This document shows, piece by piece, positions 28,542-35,963 of a stretch of DNA of 64,000 nucleotides. The DNA is from Sphingomonas adhaesiva (lineage in GTDB: Bacteria > Pseudomonadota > Alphaproteobacteria > Sphingomonadales > Sphingomonadaceae): the NCBI RefSeq assembly GCF_036946125.1, contig NZ_JAQIJT010000002.1, forward strand, positions 1,238,001 through 1,302,000. The letters run 5' to 3'. The notes below the pieces were generated by a model. That model worked only from the letters and a program-made list of their open reading frames with translations. It did not search any database and was not told the origin of the DNA. The stretch's first letter is position 1. Every line of letters starts with the position of its first letter. The position numbers and the translations under genes are program-made.

Positions 28542-30764
28542 TCAGCGCGGTCCCGAGCCGACGTGGCGGTCCAGGAACGCCTCGATCGTGGTCCACACAT
28601 GCACGTCGCGCACCGCGCCATGCGCCTTGCCGGGGTAGAACATCATCTCGAAGGGCACGTTCGCCGCCTGCATCCGCGCCGCGACCTCGGTCGAATTGTC
28701 GAGGAAGACGTTGTCGTCCGCCATGCCGTGCATCAGCATCAGCGGCGTCGTGATCTTCAGCGGGTCGACGACCGCGCGCGAGGTGTCGTACGCCGCCTTG
28801 TCGGTGCGCGGATCGCCCATGTACCGCTCGGTCCAGTGGGTGTCGTACAGCCGCCAGTCGGTGACGGGCGCGCCCGACACCGACGCGGCGTACAGCGTCT
28901 GGTCCGCCTCGATCATCTTGAGCGACATATAGCCGCCATAGGACCAGCCGTAGGTCGCGATCCGCGCCGGATCGACGAAGGGCAGCGTCTTCAGATATGC
29001 CGCGCCCTTCGCCTGATCGGCAACCTCGACGCTACCCAACGCATGCCAGATCGCGCTTTCGAACGCGACGCCGCGATTGGCGGCACCGCGATTGTCGACC
29101 TCGAAATAGATCCAGCCCTTCGCGACCATCTGCTGCACCCGCGGGTCCTTCCACGTGCGCTGGACGCTCTGCGGCCCCGGCCCGCCATAATGCTGGAAGA
29201 ACACCGGGTAGCGCTTGCCGGGTTCCAGCCTGGGGGTGACCATCTGCCAGTAGAGATCGGTCTTTCCATCCGCCGCCTTGATCGTTCCGAACTGGGTCGG
29301 GCGATGCGCGGCGAGATAGGGGGCGTAGGGATGCGCCGCGTCGATGCGGTTCTCGTTGACCCATGCCAGCCGCTTGCCGTCCGCATCGGCGAGATAGGTC
29401 TGCGGCGGCTGGTCCGGGTTGGACCGGGTGACGACGAAACGCGTCGCGTCCCCGCTGCCCACGACCTTGTTGAACCACCCCGCCTCGGTCAGCCGCGTGA
29501 TCGCCCCGCCGGCGAGGTCCAGCGCGTACAATTGCTGTTCGAGGACATCGTCCTTGTTCGCGGTGAAATAGATGCGGCCGCGGTTCTCGTCCACGCCCGC
29601 CAGTCCCGAGACGACCCACGGCCCCTTGGTCAGCTGCGTCCAGCGCCCCTCGCGAAGCCGCCACAGATGCGCGAAGCCGTCGCGCTCCGACAGCCACAGC
29701 AGGCTGCCGTCGCGCATCATGCGATAGGCGTCGGACAGGTTGATCCAGCTCTTCGGCGCGGCGCTCTCGGTGAAGAGCAGCGTCGAGCGGCCCGTCGCCG
29801 GATCGACGCGCAGCACGTCCAGCTTCGTCTGCGCCCGGTTCTCGCGCTGGACCAGCAGCGTCTTGCCGTCGGGCGCCCAGTCGACCCGTGCGAGATAGAT
29901 GTCGGGATCGCTGCCCAGGTCGACCTTCACGCTGCCCGATCCATCGGCGCGCAGGACATGCAACTCGATCAGCACGTTGGCGGTGCCCGCGGCCGGGTAG
30001 CGCTGCTCGAACACGCGCGTGCCGGTCGCGCCGATCGCGGCGCGGGTGAAGACCTTGACCGGCGCCTCGTCGAACCGCGCGACCGCCAGGAAGCGGTCGT
30101 CGGGCGACCACCAATAGCCCGTGCGCCGGTGCATCTCCTCCTGCGCGATGAACTCCGCCTCGCCCCAATGGACGGTGCCGCGCCCGTCCTTCGTCAGCTG
30201 GCGTGCCGCGCCCTCCCCCGACAGCGGGCGGACCCACAGGTTCTGGTCGCGGACGAAGCCGATGAACGTTCCGCGCGGGCTGATCGTCGGGTTCAGCGCG
30301 TCCTTCGTCCCCTCCAGCTTGCGCACGCCGCCGGCCAGATCGGCGAGGAACAACTCGCCGTCGACCGGCACGAGCAGGGAGCGACCGTCGGGCGACCAGT
30401 CGTAATCGAGGATGCCGGTCTTGCCGGTCTGCGTGCGGTCGCGCTCGCGCTGCATCTTCGCCGCCTCGGACAGCTCGGCACCGCTGCCCGTCTTGAGCGA
30501 ATCGACCAGCATCCGCTCCGCGCCGGTGCGGGTATCGACCGCCCACAGGTCGAACCGCGAGCGATCGTCGGCGCGCGGCCGGACCGAGGTGAGCAGGGTG
30601 CCGTCGGGCGACAGCCCCAGCGCCTGCGGCTGCGATCCGGACAGGTCGGGGCTGGCGAACACGCGCTCCAGCGTGAGCGTGGGCGCGGCGGTCTGCGCCT
30701 CAGCGGTCATCGCCATGCCGCCCGCCATCGCCAACGCACTCAAAGCCACCCCGAACCGCCACAT
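28542..30764 (-). CDS. S9 family peptidase (dipeptidyl peptidase IV-like)
   Basis: The 740-residue exported enzyme has a signal peptide (MWRFGVALSALAMAGGMAMTAEAQ), a beta-propeller of about 430 residues with WSPDGRSLLV- and WWSPDDRFLAV-type blades, including the E-E motif region IAQEEMHRRTGYWW used to bind the substrate N-terminus, and a C-terminal alpha/beta hydrolase domain. The triad is visible: Ser in YGWSYGGYMSL, Asp in MHGMADDNVFLDN and His in YPGKAHGAVRD. It should release N-terminal dipeptides, often X-Pro, in the periplasm. ATG at 30764 has GGAGGG at 7 bases. Confidence 0.94.
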   Translation of the reverse strand: MWRFGVALSALAMAGGMAMTAEAQTAAPTLTLERVFASPDLSGSQPQALGLSPDGTLLTSVRPRADDRSRFDLWAVDTRTGAERMLVDSLKTGSGAELSEAAKMQRERDRTQTGKTGILDYDWSPDGRSLLVPVDGELFLADLAGGVRKLEGTKDALNPTISPRGTFIGFVRDQNLWVRPLSGEGAARQLTKDGRGTVHWGEAEFIAQEEMHRRTGYWWSPDDRFLAVARFDEAPVKVFTRAAIGATGTRVFEQRYPAAGTANVLIELHVLRADGSGSVKVDLGSDPDIYLARVDWAPDGKTLLVQRENRAQTKLDVLRVDPATGRSTLLFTESAAPKSWINLSDAYRMMRDGSLLWLSERDGFAHLWRLREGRWTQLTKGPWVVSGLAGVDENRGRIYFTANKDDVLEQQLYALDLAGGAITRLTEAGWFNKVVGSGDATRFVVTRSNPDQPPQTYLADADGKRLAWVNENRIDAAHPYAPYLAAHRPTQFGTIKAADGKTDLYWQMVTPRLEPGKRYPVFFQHYGGPGPQSVQRTWKDPRVQQMVAKGWIYFEVDNRGAANRGVAFESAIWHALGSVEVADQAKGAAYLKTLPFVDPARIATYGWSYGGYMSLKMIEADQTLYAASVSGAPVTDWRLYDTHWTERYMGDPRTDKAAYDTSRAVVDPLKITTPLMLMHGMADDNVFLDNSTEVAARMQAANVPFEMMFYPGKAHGAVRDVHVWTTIEAFLDRHVGSGPR

Positions 30765-30845
30765 GAACAACCCTCCCGCGCCCGACCCAGGCGCACCAGG
30801 GTGGTAGGGGGTCGGATGGGCAGGAAGCAACAGATGATACCACCG

Positions 30846-31072
30846 CGTCACCCCGGGCTCGATCCGGGGGACCCGCTTTCTTCGCTCGTAGACGAACAGC
30901 GGGACCCCGGCTCAACCCCGATATTTGCGAAACGGGCGCAACAGCACCGAGCCCACGCCGTGCTCCTGCGCAGGCAGGAGCCCCGGGTCCAGCACATCAA
31001 CGCCCTATGGCACCTGCAACCCTGGGCTCCTGCCGACGCAGGAGCACGGTGTAGCCCTTTGCAAAGGTCCCG
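30846..31072. repeat. Repeat-filled gap: TCACCCCGGG palindrome plus composite repeat copy 6
   Basis: The 309-base gap between the S9 peptidase and the ferredoxin-like gene holds no gene. 30846-30920 is a GTCACCCCGGGCTCGATCC...GGGACCCCGGCTCAA palindrome. 30921-31072 is a full composite repeat: ATATTTGCGAAACGGGCGCAAC, CTCCTGCGCAGGCAGGAGCC, centre ATCAACGCCCTATGGCACCT, ending CCCTTTGCAAAGGTCCCG. Confidence 0.8.
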
Positions 31073-31073
31073 C

Positions 31074-31394
31074 TCAACCCGGGAGAGACGCGGGCTTCAC
31101 GTCGTGCAGTTCCTTCGCCAGCCGCGCCACGTCCGCGCCCTCCTCGACCACGCGCCAGCGCATCGGTCGCCGCGTATCGACCAGCACCACTGCGCGTTTC
31201 GGGCACACGCCCAGGCACCGCGTCTCGACGACGCCGACCTCCGCCTTGCGTCCCTTGCCGAACCCGGGCTCGGATCGCAGCGCCTTGACCAGCGAGGTCC
31301 TCCCCTTCGCGCCGAAGCCGCCGCCGATCTTCTTCGTGCATTTGCCGCAGACCAGGACCGCGCCCTGCCAGCGCGACGCGACGTGGTCCTTCAC
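31074..31394 (-). CDS. (2Fe-2S) ferredoxin-like protein, thioredoxin fold
   Basis: The 106-residue protein has the cysteine layout of the thioredoxin-like 2Fe-2S ferredoxins: VLVCGKCTKKIGG near residue 15 and, about 30 residues on, ETRCLGVCPKRAVVLVD (Cys-x3-Cys). It is a likely small electron carrier or iron-sulfur sensor; the partner is unknown. I chose GTG at 31394, which overlaps the TGA of the upstream J-domain gene (GTGA), rather than the long upstream frame that only mirrors that gene. The two are probably one operon, next to rnpB. Confidence 0.78.
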   Translation of the reverse strand: MKDHVASRWQGAVLVCGKCTKKIGGGFGAKGRTSLVKALRSEPGFGKGRKAEVGVVETRCLGVCPKRAVVLVDTRRPMRWRVVEEGADVARLAKELHDVKPASLPG

Positions 31395-31942
31395 GCGTCC
31401 CCACCCGACGGCCGCCAGGTGCGCGCCTCCTCCGCGGTGCGCAGCACCTCGTACGCCGCCTGGATCGCCTGGAAACGCCCCGCCGCCTCGGCATCGCCGG
31501 GGCGGACGTCGGGATGGTTCGACTTCGCCAGTCGCCGCCACGCGAGCTTCACCTCGTCGAAAGTCGCATCGACCTCCAGCTCCAGCACGTCGAGCGCGCG
31601 CATTTCGTCACGCGAGCGCGATCCGTCGCCGTGCCCGGCCCATTGCTGATGCCGCGACTGGGTGAAGCCGCTCGCATCGCGGCGCTCGTTCGCCTCGCGC
31701 TGCGCGGCCTCTTCCGCCGACAGACCCTCGAAATAATTCCAGCCGCGGTTGTATTCCGCGGCATGGGCCTGACAGAAATACCAGCGATCCGGACTGTTGG
31801 GCGACTTGGGCGCGGGGCAATCCCCCGGCTCCTGGCAGCCGTGCCGGTCGCACAGCCGTACCTTCACCGCCTCCCGCTCCGCACCATAGGCACGCCAGCG
31901 CGGGAAACCCCAGTCGTTCGATCGGGTGGGAGTGCGTGCCAT
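31391..31942 (-). CDS. J-domain protein
   Basis: The 183-residue protein has a J domain at the C-terminus (DVLELEVDATFDEVKLAWRRLAKSNHPDVRPGDAEAAGRFQAIQAAYEVL, about 120-170) with the HPD triplet needed to stimulate DnaK ATPase. The N-terminal part carries cysteine/histidine pairs (RLCDRHGCQEPGDCPAP and WYFCQAHAAEYNRGWNYFEG) that look like a small zinc-binding unit. It is not DnaJ itself (no G/F region or C-terminal domains) but a DjlA-like helper. ATG at 31942 was chosen among three close starts. The 2Fe-2S gene overlaps its stop. Confidence 0.85.
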   Translation of the reverse strand: MARTPTRSNDWGFPRWRAYGAEREAVKVRLCDRHGCQEPGDCPAPKSPNSPDRWYFCQAHAAEYNRGWNYFEGLSAEEAAQREANERRDASGFTQSRHQQWAGHGDGSRSRDEMRALDVLELEVDATFDEVKLAWRRLAKSNHPDVRPGDAEAAGRFQAIQAAYEVLRTAEEARTWRPSGGDA

Positions 31943-31982
31943 GAGCATCCGCACATAAGGCGGCGCATCGCCTGCGCCAAGG

Positions 31983-32380
31983 CACCAGAGGGCCTGTAAG
32001 CCGGGTTCTGTCCACCTTCATACGAAGGATGGGCGACCATTCCTCTAGGCGTGCCGTTGCCGACACGCTCAAGCGACCAACCCGGGCAGCAGGCGGGAAC
32101 ACGCCCCGGACGCACGCTGGCGCCCATGCCGCCCCTATTCGGTCTTGCTCCCGGTGGGGTTTACCGTGCCGCGGCCGTTACCGGCGCGCGCGGTGCGCTC
32201 TTACCGCACCCTTTCACCTTGACCGGACCGAAGCCCAGGCCGTCTGCTCTCTGTTGCACTGTCCCTGACCGCGGGCTCGCGCCCTTGGCCGGCGGGCGTT
32301 ACCCGCCACCGTCGTTCCGTGGAGCCCGGACTTTCCTCGGCGCGCTGATGCGCGACGCGGCCGCCCGGCCCTCTGGTACC
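31983..32380 (-). ncRNA. rnpB: RNase P RNA (class A)
   Basis: Read leftward, the RNA opens with a P1 strand ACCAGAGGGCC, followed by GAGGAAAGTCCGGGCTCC, the universal 5' core of RNase P RNA. Further signatures are ACAGTGCAACAGAGAGCA, GGTGAAAGGGTGCGGTAAGAGCGCACC, the GGGTAAACCCC-type segment, and the 3' end GACAGAACCCGGCTTACAGGCCCTCTGGT that closes P1. About 398 nt, the normal length for Alphaproteobacteria. It is the ribozyme that trims tRNA 5' ends, with protein RnpA. Confidence 0.97.
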
Positions 32381-32386
32381 GGCTCC

Positions 32387-33076
32387 CTACTCATCCCCCT
32401 GCGGTTTGGGAAGCAGCAACGCGAGCAGGATCATGCGACATTCCGCATCGATCTCGCCATCGATCAGCTCGGGGCGGAACCGCCGCTGGAACGCCATGAT
32501 CGCCGCCATCCGGTCGCTGACGTCATAGCCGAACCGCTCCAGCGCCAGACAGAACGCCGCCTCGCCCCAGAACGGGTCCATCAGGTTCTTCGTCGGTCGC
32601 GGCAGCGCCAGGCGCAGCCGGGCGAGGCGATGCCAGGGAAACAGCTCGCCGGGATCGCGCTTGCGCTGGGGCGCGATGTCGGAATGGCCGACGATGTTGC
32701 CGCGCGTGATCTCGTAGCGGTCCTTCAGGTGCGCGACGAGGCGGACGACCGCATCCACCTGCACCTCCGGAAAGGTCCGATAGCCGTGATCGTGCCCGGG
32801 GTTGACGATCTCGATCCCGATCGAGGCGGAATTGACGTCCTCCACGTCGCGCCAGTGGCTCTTGCCCGCGTGCCAGGCGCGCTTCTCGTCGTCGACCAGA
32901 CGCAGGATCGTGCCGTCCTCGTCGACGACATAATGCGCCGATACCTCGGACGACGGGTCGCGCAGCCGCGCGATCGCCTCCGCGGCGGTCGGCATCCCGG
33001 TGTAATGCAGCACGATCATCGTGACCGGCAGCTGGCGTTCGTTGAAATTGGGCGACGGTGCCTCGACGCACTTCAC
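32387..33076 (-). CDS. N-acetylmuramoyl-L-alanine amidase (AmpD-like, with peptidoglycan-binding tail)
   Basis: The 229-residue protein has an Amidase_2 domain (TMIVLHYTGM with a zinc His near residue 24, SAHYVVDEDGTILRLV, SIGIEIVNPGHDHGYRTFPEVQ with the catalytic Glu, and NIVGHSDIAPQRKRDPGELFPW with the remaining zinc ligands) followed by a short three-helix peptidoglycan-binding domain (FGYDVSDRMAAIMAFQRRFRPEL...). No signal peptide is seen, so it is probably cytosolic and recycles anhydro-muropeptides. GTG at 33076 with GAGGGTGG upstream was chosen; the longer frame mirrors the cheR gene. rnpB starts 7 bases after its stop. Confidence 0.9.
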   Translation of the reverse strand: MKCVEAPSPNFNERQLPVTMIVLHYTGMPTAAEAIARLRDPSSEVSAHYVVDEDGTILRLVDDEKRAWHAGKSHWRDVEDVNSASIGIEIVNPGHDHGYRTFPEVQVDAVVRLVAHLKDRYEITRGNIVGHSDIAPQRKRDPGELFPWHRLARLRLALPRPTKNLMDPFWGEAAFCLALERFGYDVSDRMAAIMAFQRRFRPELIDGEIDAECRMILLALLLPKPQGDE

Positions 33077-33147
33077 GATTTCGCCACCCTCATGCCGTCG
33101 ATCCCGCTCGCCATCGCACGCGTCATAGGGGCTCGCGCGCGAAGTGG

Positions 33148-33987
33148 CTAGGCGGGCACCGCTTCGTAGAAGCCGCGTGCGCGCGGGCTGGGACGCAGGC
33201 GGTCGGACAGGCCGATCACCGTCTCCCCCGCCCCCAGCAGCAGCAGCCCGCCCGGCGCGAGCGCGCCGGCCAGTCGGTCCAGCACCTGCTCGCGCAGCGC
33301 GGGCACCAGATAGAACAGCACGTTGCGACACAGGATGAGGTCGAAGCCGCCCACGGGCGCTGGATCGGCGACCAGATTGTGACGACGGAACGAGATCGTC
33401 TCCATCAGCTTCGGCGAGGCGACCCATTGCTGTTCGTCGGGCGAGGTGAACCAGCGCAGCATCCGCCGGATCGGCAGGCCGCGCTGGATCTCGAACTGGT
33501 TGTAGGCGCCGCGCCGGGCCCGCCCGATCGCGGCGGCGGAAACGTCGGTCGCCAGGATCGAGGGCAGCGGCGCGCCGTCCTCCGCGAACAGCATCGCCAG
33601 CGACAGCGGTTCCTGCCCGGTGGCGCAGGCGGCGCACCAGATCCGTGCCGGGGCACCGTTCGCCGCCTCGGCCGCGCGCGCCAACTCGGCGGTCGCCTCG
33701 ATCACGCCGACGTCGCGGAAGAACGAGGTTTCCTGATTGAGCAACAGGTCGACGACCTGATCGGCCAGCAGCGGGTCCCCGCCGGTGCGCACCAGCGCGG
33801 CGAGCTGCGTGACGCGGTCGAGCGACCGGGCGGCGAGCAGCGGGCGCAACGCGGCGTCGATCCGCCAGCTGCGATTCTCCGCGATGCGCTGCCCCGTGCG
33901 CTCCTCCAGCAGCGCGGCGAGCGCGGCGGCGCAGCTGGCGGTCATCGGGCTGTCCGCGGCCGACGGGGCGGGCCAGGCCATGGTCAT
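33148..33987 (-). CDS. cheR: Chemotaxis protein methyltransferase CheR
   Basis: The 279-residue SAM-dependent enzyme has an N-terminal helical domain and a methyltransferase domain with the family motifs LLLNQETSFFRD, IWCAACATGQEPLSLAM (SAM loop), ILATDVSAAAIGRARRGAYN and FDLILCRNVLFYL. It methylates glutamates of chemoreceptors. No receptor (MCP) gene is in the window. ATG at 33987 overlaps the cheB TGA (ATGA), so translation is coupled. It is the last gene of the che run. Confidence 0.95.
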   Translation of the reverse strand: MTMAWPAPSAADSPMTASCAAALAALLEERTGQRIAENRSWRIDAALRPLLAARSLDRVTQLAALVRTGGDPLLADQVVDLLLNQETSFFRDVGVIEATAELARAAEAANGAPARIWCAACATGQEPLSLAMLFAEDGAPLPSILATDVSAAAIGRARRGAYNQFEIQRGLPIRRMLRWFTSPDEQQWVASPKLMETISFRRHNLVADPAPVGGFDLILCRNVLFYLVPALREQVLDRLAGALAPGGLLLLGAGETVIGLSDRLRPSPRARGFYEAVPA

Positions 33988-35039
33988 GCCGGCACCGCGA
34001 CGCTGGCCGCGATCAGCGACCCGATCGCCTGCGGGGACATCACAGCACGCGCCAGCCCGGCCCCGGCGATCGCGCCGGGCATGCCCCATACGACGCTGCT
34101 CGCCTGGTCCTGCACCAGCAGCGCGCCGCCCGCCGCGTGCACCGCACGCGCGCCGTCCAGCCCGTCGCGCCCCATCCCGCTCAGCGTGATCGCGAGCAGG
34201 CGGCTGCCATAGACCTCCGCGAGGCTGGCGAACATCGGATCGACCGACGGCATGTTGCCGGTCGCGGTCGGCGTCTGCGTCAGCCGGATCACGATCTCGC
34301 CCTGCGCCAGACGCTGGACCGTCAGATGGGCGGTACCCGGGGCGATATAGACCTGCCCCTCGCGTACGATGGCCCGGTCCGCCGCCACGTCGCAGCGGCG
34401 GCGCGCGGACAGCGCCACCTGCTCCGCGAAGAAGGGGGAGAAGGACGACGGCAGATGCTGCGTGATGAAGATCGGCTGCTGCACCGCCGCGGGCAGCACC
34501 TGGAATAGCGAGGCGAGCGCGTGGATACCCCCGGTCGACGCCCCGATCGCGATCGCATCGAACGCCAGCCCGGTGGACGGGGATGCGGTGCGCGGCGCGG
34601 GAGCCGCCCGACGCTCGCCGGTCAGCAGGGCCAGTCGCCGCATCAACACCTCGCCGAAGCGGGTGGCGAACGCGCCCGCCGCGGGCTTCACCAGCGTATC
34701 CGCGGCGCCCAGCGTGAGCGCCCGCATCGTCACCGCAGCCCCATCGGCCGCGGCGCTGGAGACGACCAGCACGCGCGCGCCGCGCCCCGCCGCGATCAGT
34801 TTTGGCAGCGCCTCGATCCCGCTGGTGCGCGGCATTTCCAGGTCAAGCAGGATCACGTCGACGCGTTCGCGCGACAGGAAATCGAGTGCGCGGGACGCGT
34901 CCGGGGCGGCCGCTGCGACCTCGAACGCGGGATCGGACGCGACGAACCGCGACAGCGCCGCGCGCGCGACCGCCGAATCATCGACGATCAGGACGCGCGT
35001 GCGGGCTTCCCGGGCGTTCGCGGATGGCGCCGATGACAT
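33984..35039 (-). CDS. cheB: Chemotaxis response regulator / protein-glutamate methylesterase CheB
   Basis: The 351-residue protein has an N-terminal receiver (VLIVDDSAVARAAL, acceptor Asp66 in VILLDLEMP, Lys in LVKPAAG), a linker and a C-terminal methylesterase domain with the Ser-His-Asp site: IGASTGGIHAL, FITQHLPSSFSPFFAEQ, and TLSGMGRDGLDGARAVHAAGG. Phosphorylated by CheA, it removes methyl groups from receptors and resets sensitivity. It overlaps cheR by four bases and follows cheY by 27 bases. The gene order cheY-cheB-cheR is typical for Alphaproteobacteria. Confidence 0.96.
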   Translation of the reverse strand: MSSAPSANAREARTRVLIVDDSAVARAALSRFVASDPAFEVAAAAPDASRALDFLSRERVDVILLDLEMPRTSGIEALPKLIAAGRGARVLVVSSAAADGAAVTMRALTLGAADTLVKPAAGAFATRFGEVLMRRLALLTGERRAAPAPRTASPSTGLAFDAIAIGASTGGIHALASLFQVLPAAVQQPIFITQHLPSSFSPFFAEQVALSARRRCDVAADRAIVREGQVYIAPGTAHLTVQRLAQGEIVIRLTQTPTATGNMPSVDPMFASLAEVYGSRLLAITLSGMGRDGLDGARAVHAAGGALLVQDQASSVVWGMPGAIAGAGLARAVMSPQAIGSLIAASVAVPA

Positions 35040-35066
35040 GGCTGACCGCCCCCGATCCGCAACCGA

Positions 35067-35432
35067 TCAGGCCAGACCGACGATCTGCAGCTTGCTGTGG
35101 AGCGTCTCGCGGTCGAACGGCTTCATGACATATTCGTCCGCCCCCGCCTCGATCGCGGCGCGGATGTGCGCGATGCCGTTCTCCGTGGTGCAAAATACCA
35201 CCTTCGGGCGGTGCGACAGCGTCTCGGTACCCAGCGCGCGCAGGAACTCCATCCCGCTCATCACCGGCATGTTCCAGTCCAGCAGCACCACGTCGGGCGT
35301 CGACGCGCGGCACTGTTCCAGCGCGGCGCGCCCGTCCGCGGCCTCCGCGACGACGAAGTCCAGCGTCTCCAGGATATGGCGGGCTACCTTGCGGATCACC
35401 TTCGAATCATCGACGATCAGGCAGGTTTTCAT
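35067..35432 (-). CDS. cheY: Response regulator CheY-like (single receiver)
   Basis: The 121-residue protein is a lone receiver domain: CLIVDDSKVIRKVARHIL, acceptor Asp52 in VVLLDWNMPVMSGMEFL, the Thr in VVFCTTENG and Lys in EYVMKPFDRETL. Such proteins carry the CheA signal to the flagellar motor or act as a phosphate sink. I chose ATG at 35432, 7 bases after GAGGTCG; upstream codons in the frame have no support. It lies between cheW and cheB. Confidence 0.94.
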   Translation of the reverse strand: MKTCLIVDDSKVIRKVARHILETLDFVVAEAADGRAALEQCRASTPDVVLLDWNMPVMSGMEFLRALGTETLSHRPKVVFCTTENGIAHIRAAIEAGADEYVMKPFDRETLHSKLQIVGLA

Positions 35433-35516
35433 GACGCGACCTCGCAAAGAGCCCACACATCGGGCGACACCGTCTTGGCATTCAGGCGTAATTTTGGCGT
35501 TAACGCGCGGACGCGA

Positions 35517-35963
35517 TCAGCCGATGGCGGCGGCGCGCTCCACCAGCCGGTCGATGTCGAGCGCGATCAGCGTCTCGCCCATGCCGTCCGCGACCCCGCG
35601 CACGAAATCGCGGTCGGCGATCGCCCCGGCACCGGCGGGCACCGGCCCGATGTCGAACGTCTCCACATCCTCCAGCGCGTCGACCGCGATGGCATAGAGG
35701 TGGCCGTCGACCACCGTCGCCACGGCATGCCCCACCGGCGCGTCGTCCCGCGGCCTCGGCGGCACGCCCAGCAGGCTGCGCACGTCCAGCACCGTCGCCA
35801 CCCGGCTGCGCATCGCCGCCAGCCCGATGACCGCGGATCCGGCGCCCGGCGCGGGAACGGCGCGCCCCAGCTCGACCACCGATGCCACCCGCACGGTATC
35901 GAACAGCACGCCGCAGCCGCCGATCTGCGCCACCAGATGCAGCGAATTCGATGGCGCCGTCAT
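35517..35963 (-). CDS. cheW: Chemotaxis coupling protein CheW
   Basis: The 148-residue protein is a single CheW domain: LVAQIGGCGVLFDTVRVASVVELGRAVP, a strand pair AVIGLAAMRSRVATVLDVRSLLGVP (the R-G/V-LDLR motif), and the terminal ETLIALDIDRLVERAA. It bridges chemoreceptors and CheA. It is slightly shorter than E. coli CheW (167). ATG at 35963 overlaps the cheA stop, so the two are coupled. An 84-base gap before cheY contains a GTTAACG site but no gene. Confidence 0.9.
   Translation of the reverse strand: MTAPSNSLHLVAQIGGCGVLFDTVRVASVVELGRAVPAPGAGSAVIGLAAMRSRVATVLDVRSLLGVPPRPRDDAPVGHAVATVVDGHLYAIAVDALEDVETFDIGPVPAGAGAIADRDFVRGVADGMGETLIALDIDRLVERAAAIG

Noticed and set aside
27320..31649. Plus-strand frames of 477 and 1133 codons opposite asd and the S9 peptidase
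   Set aside because: Shadow frames; asd and the peptidase have full catalytic motifs on the minus strand.
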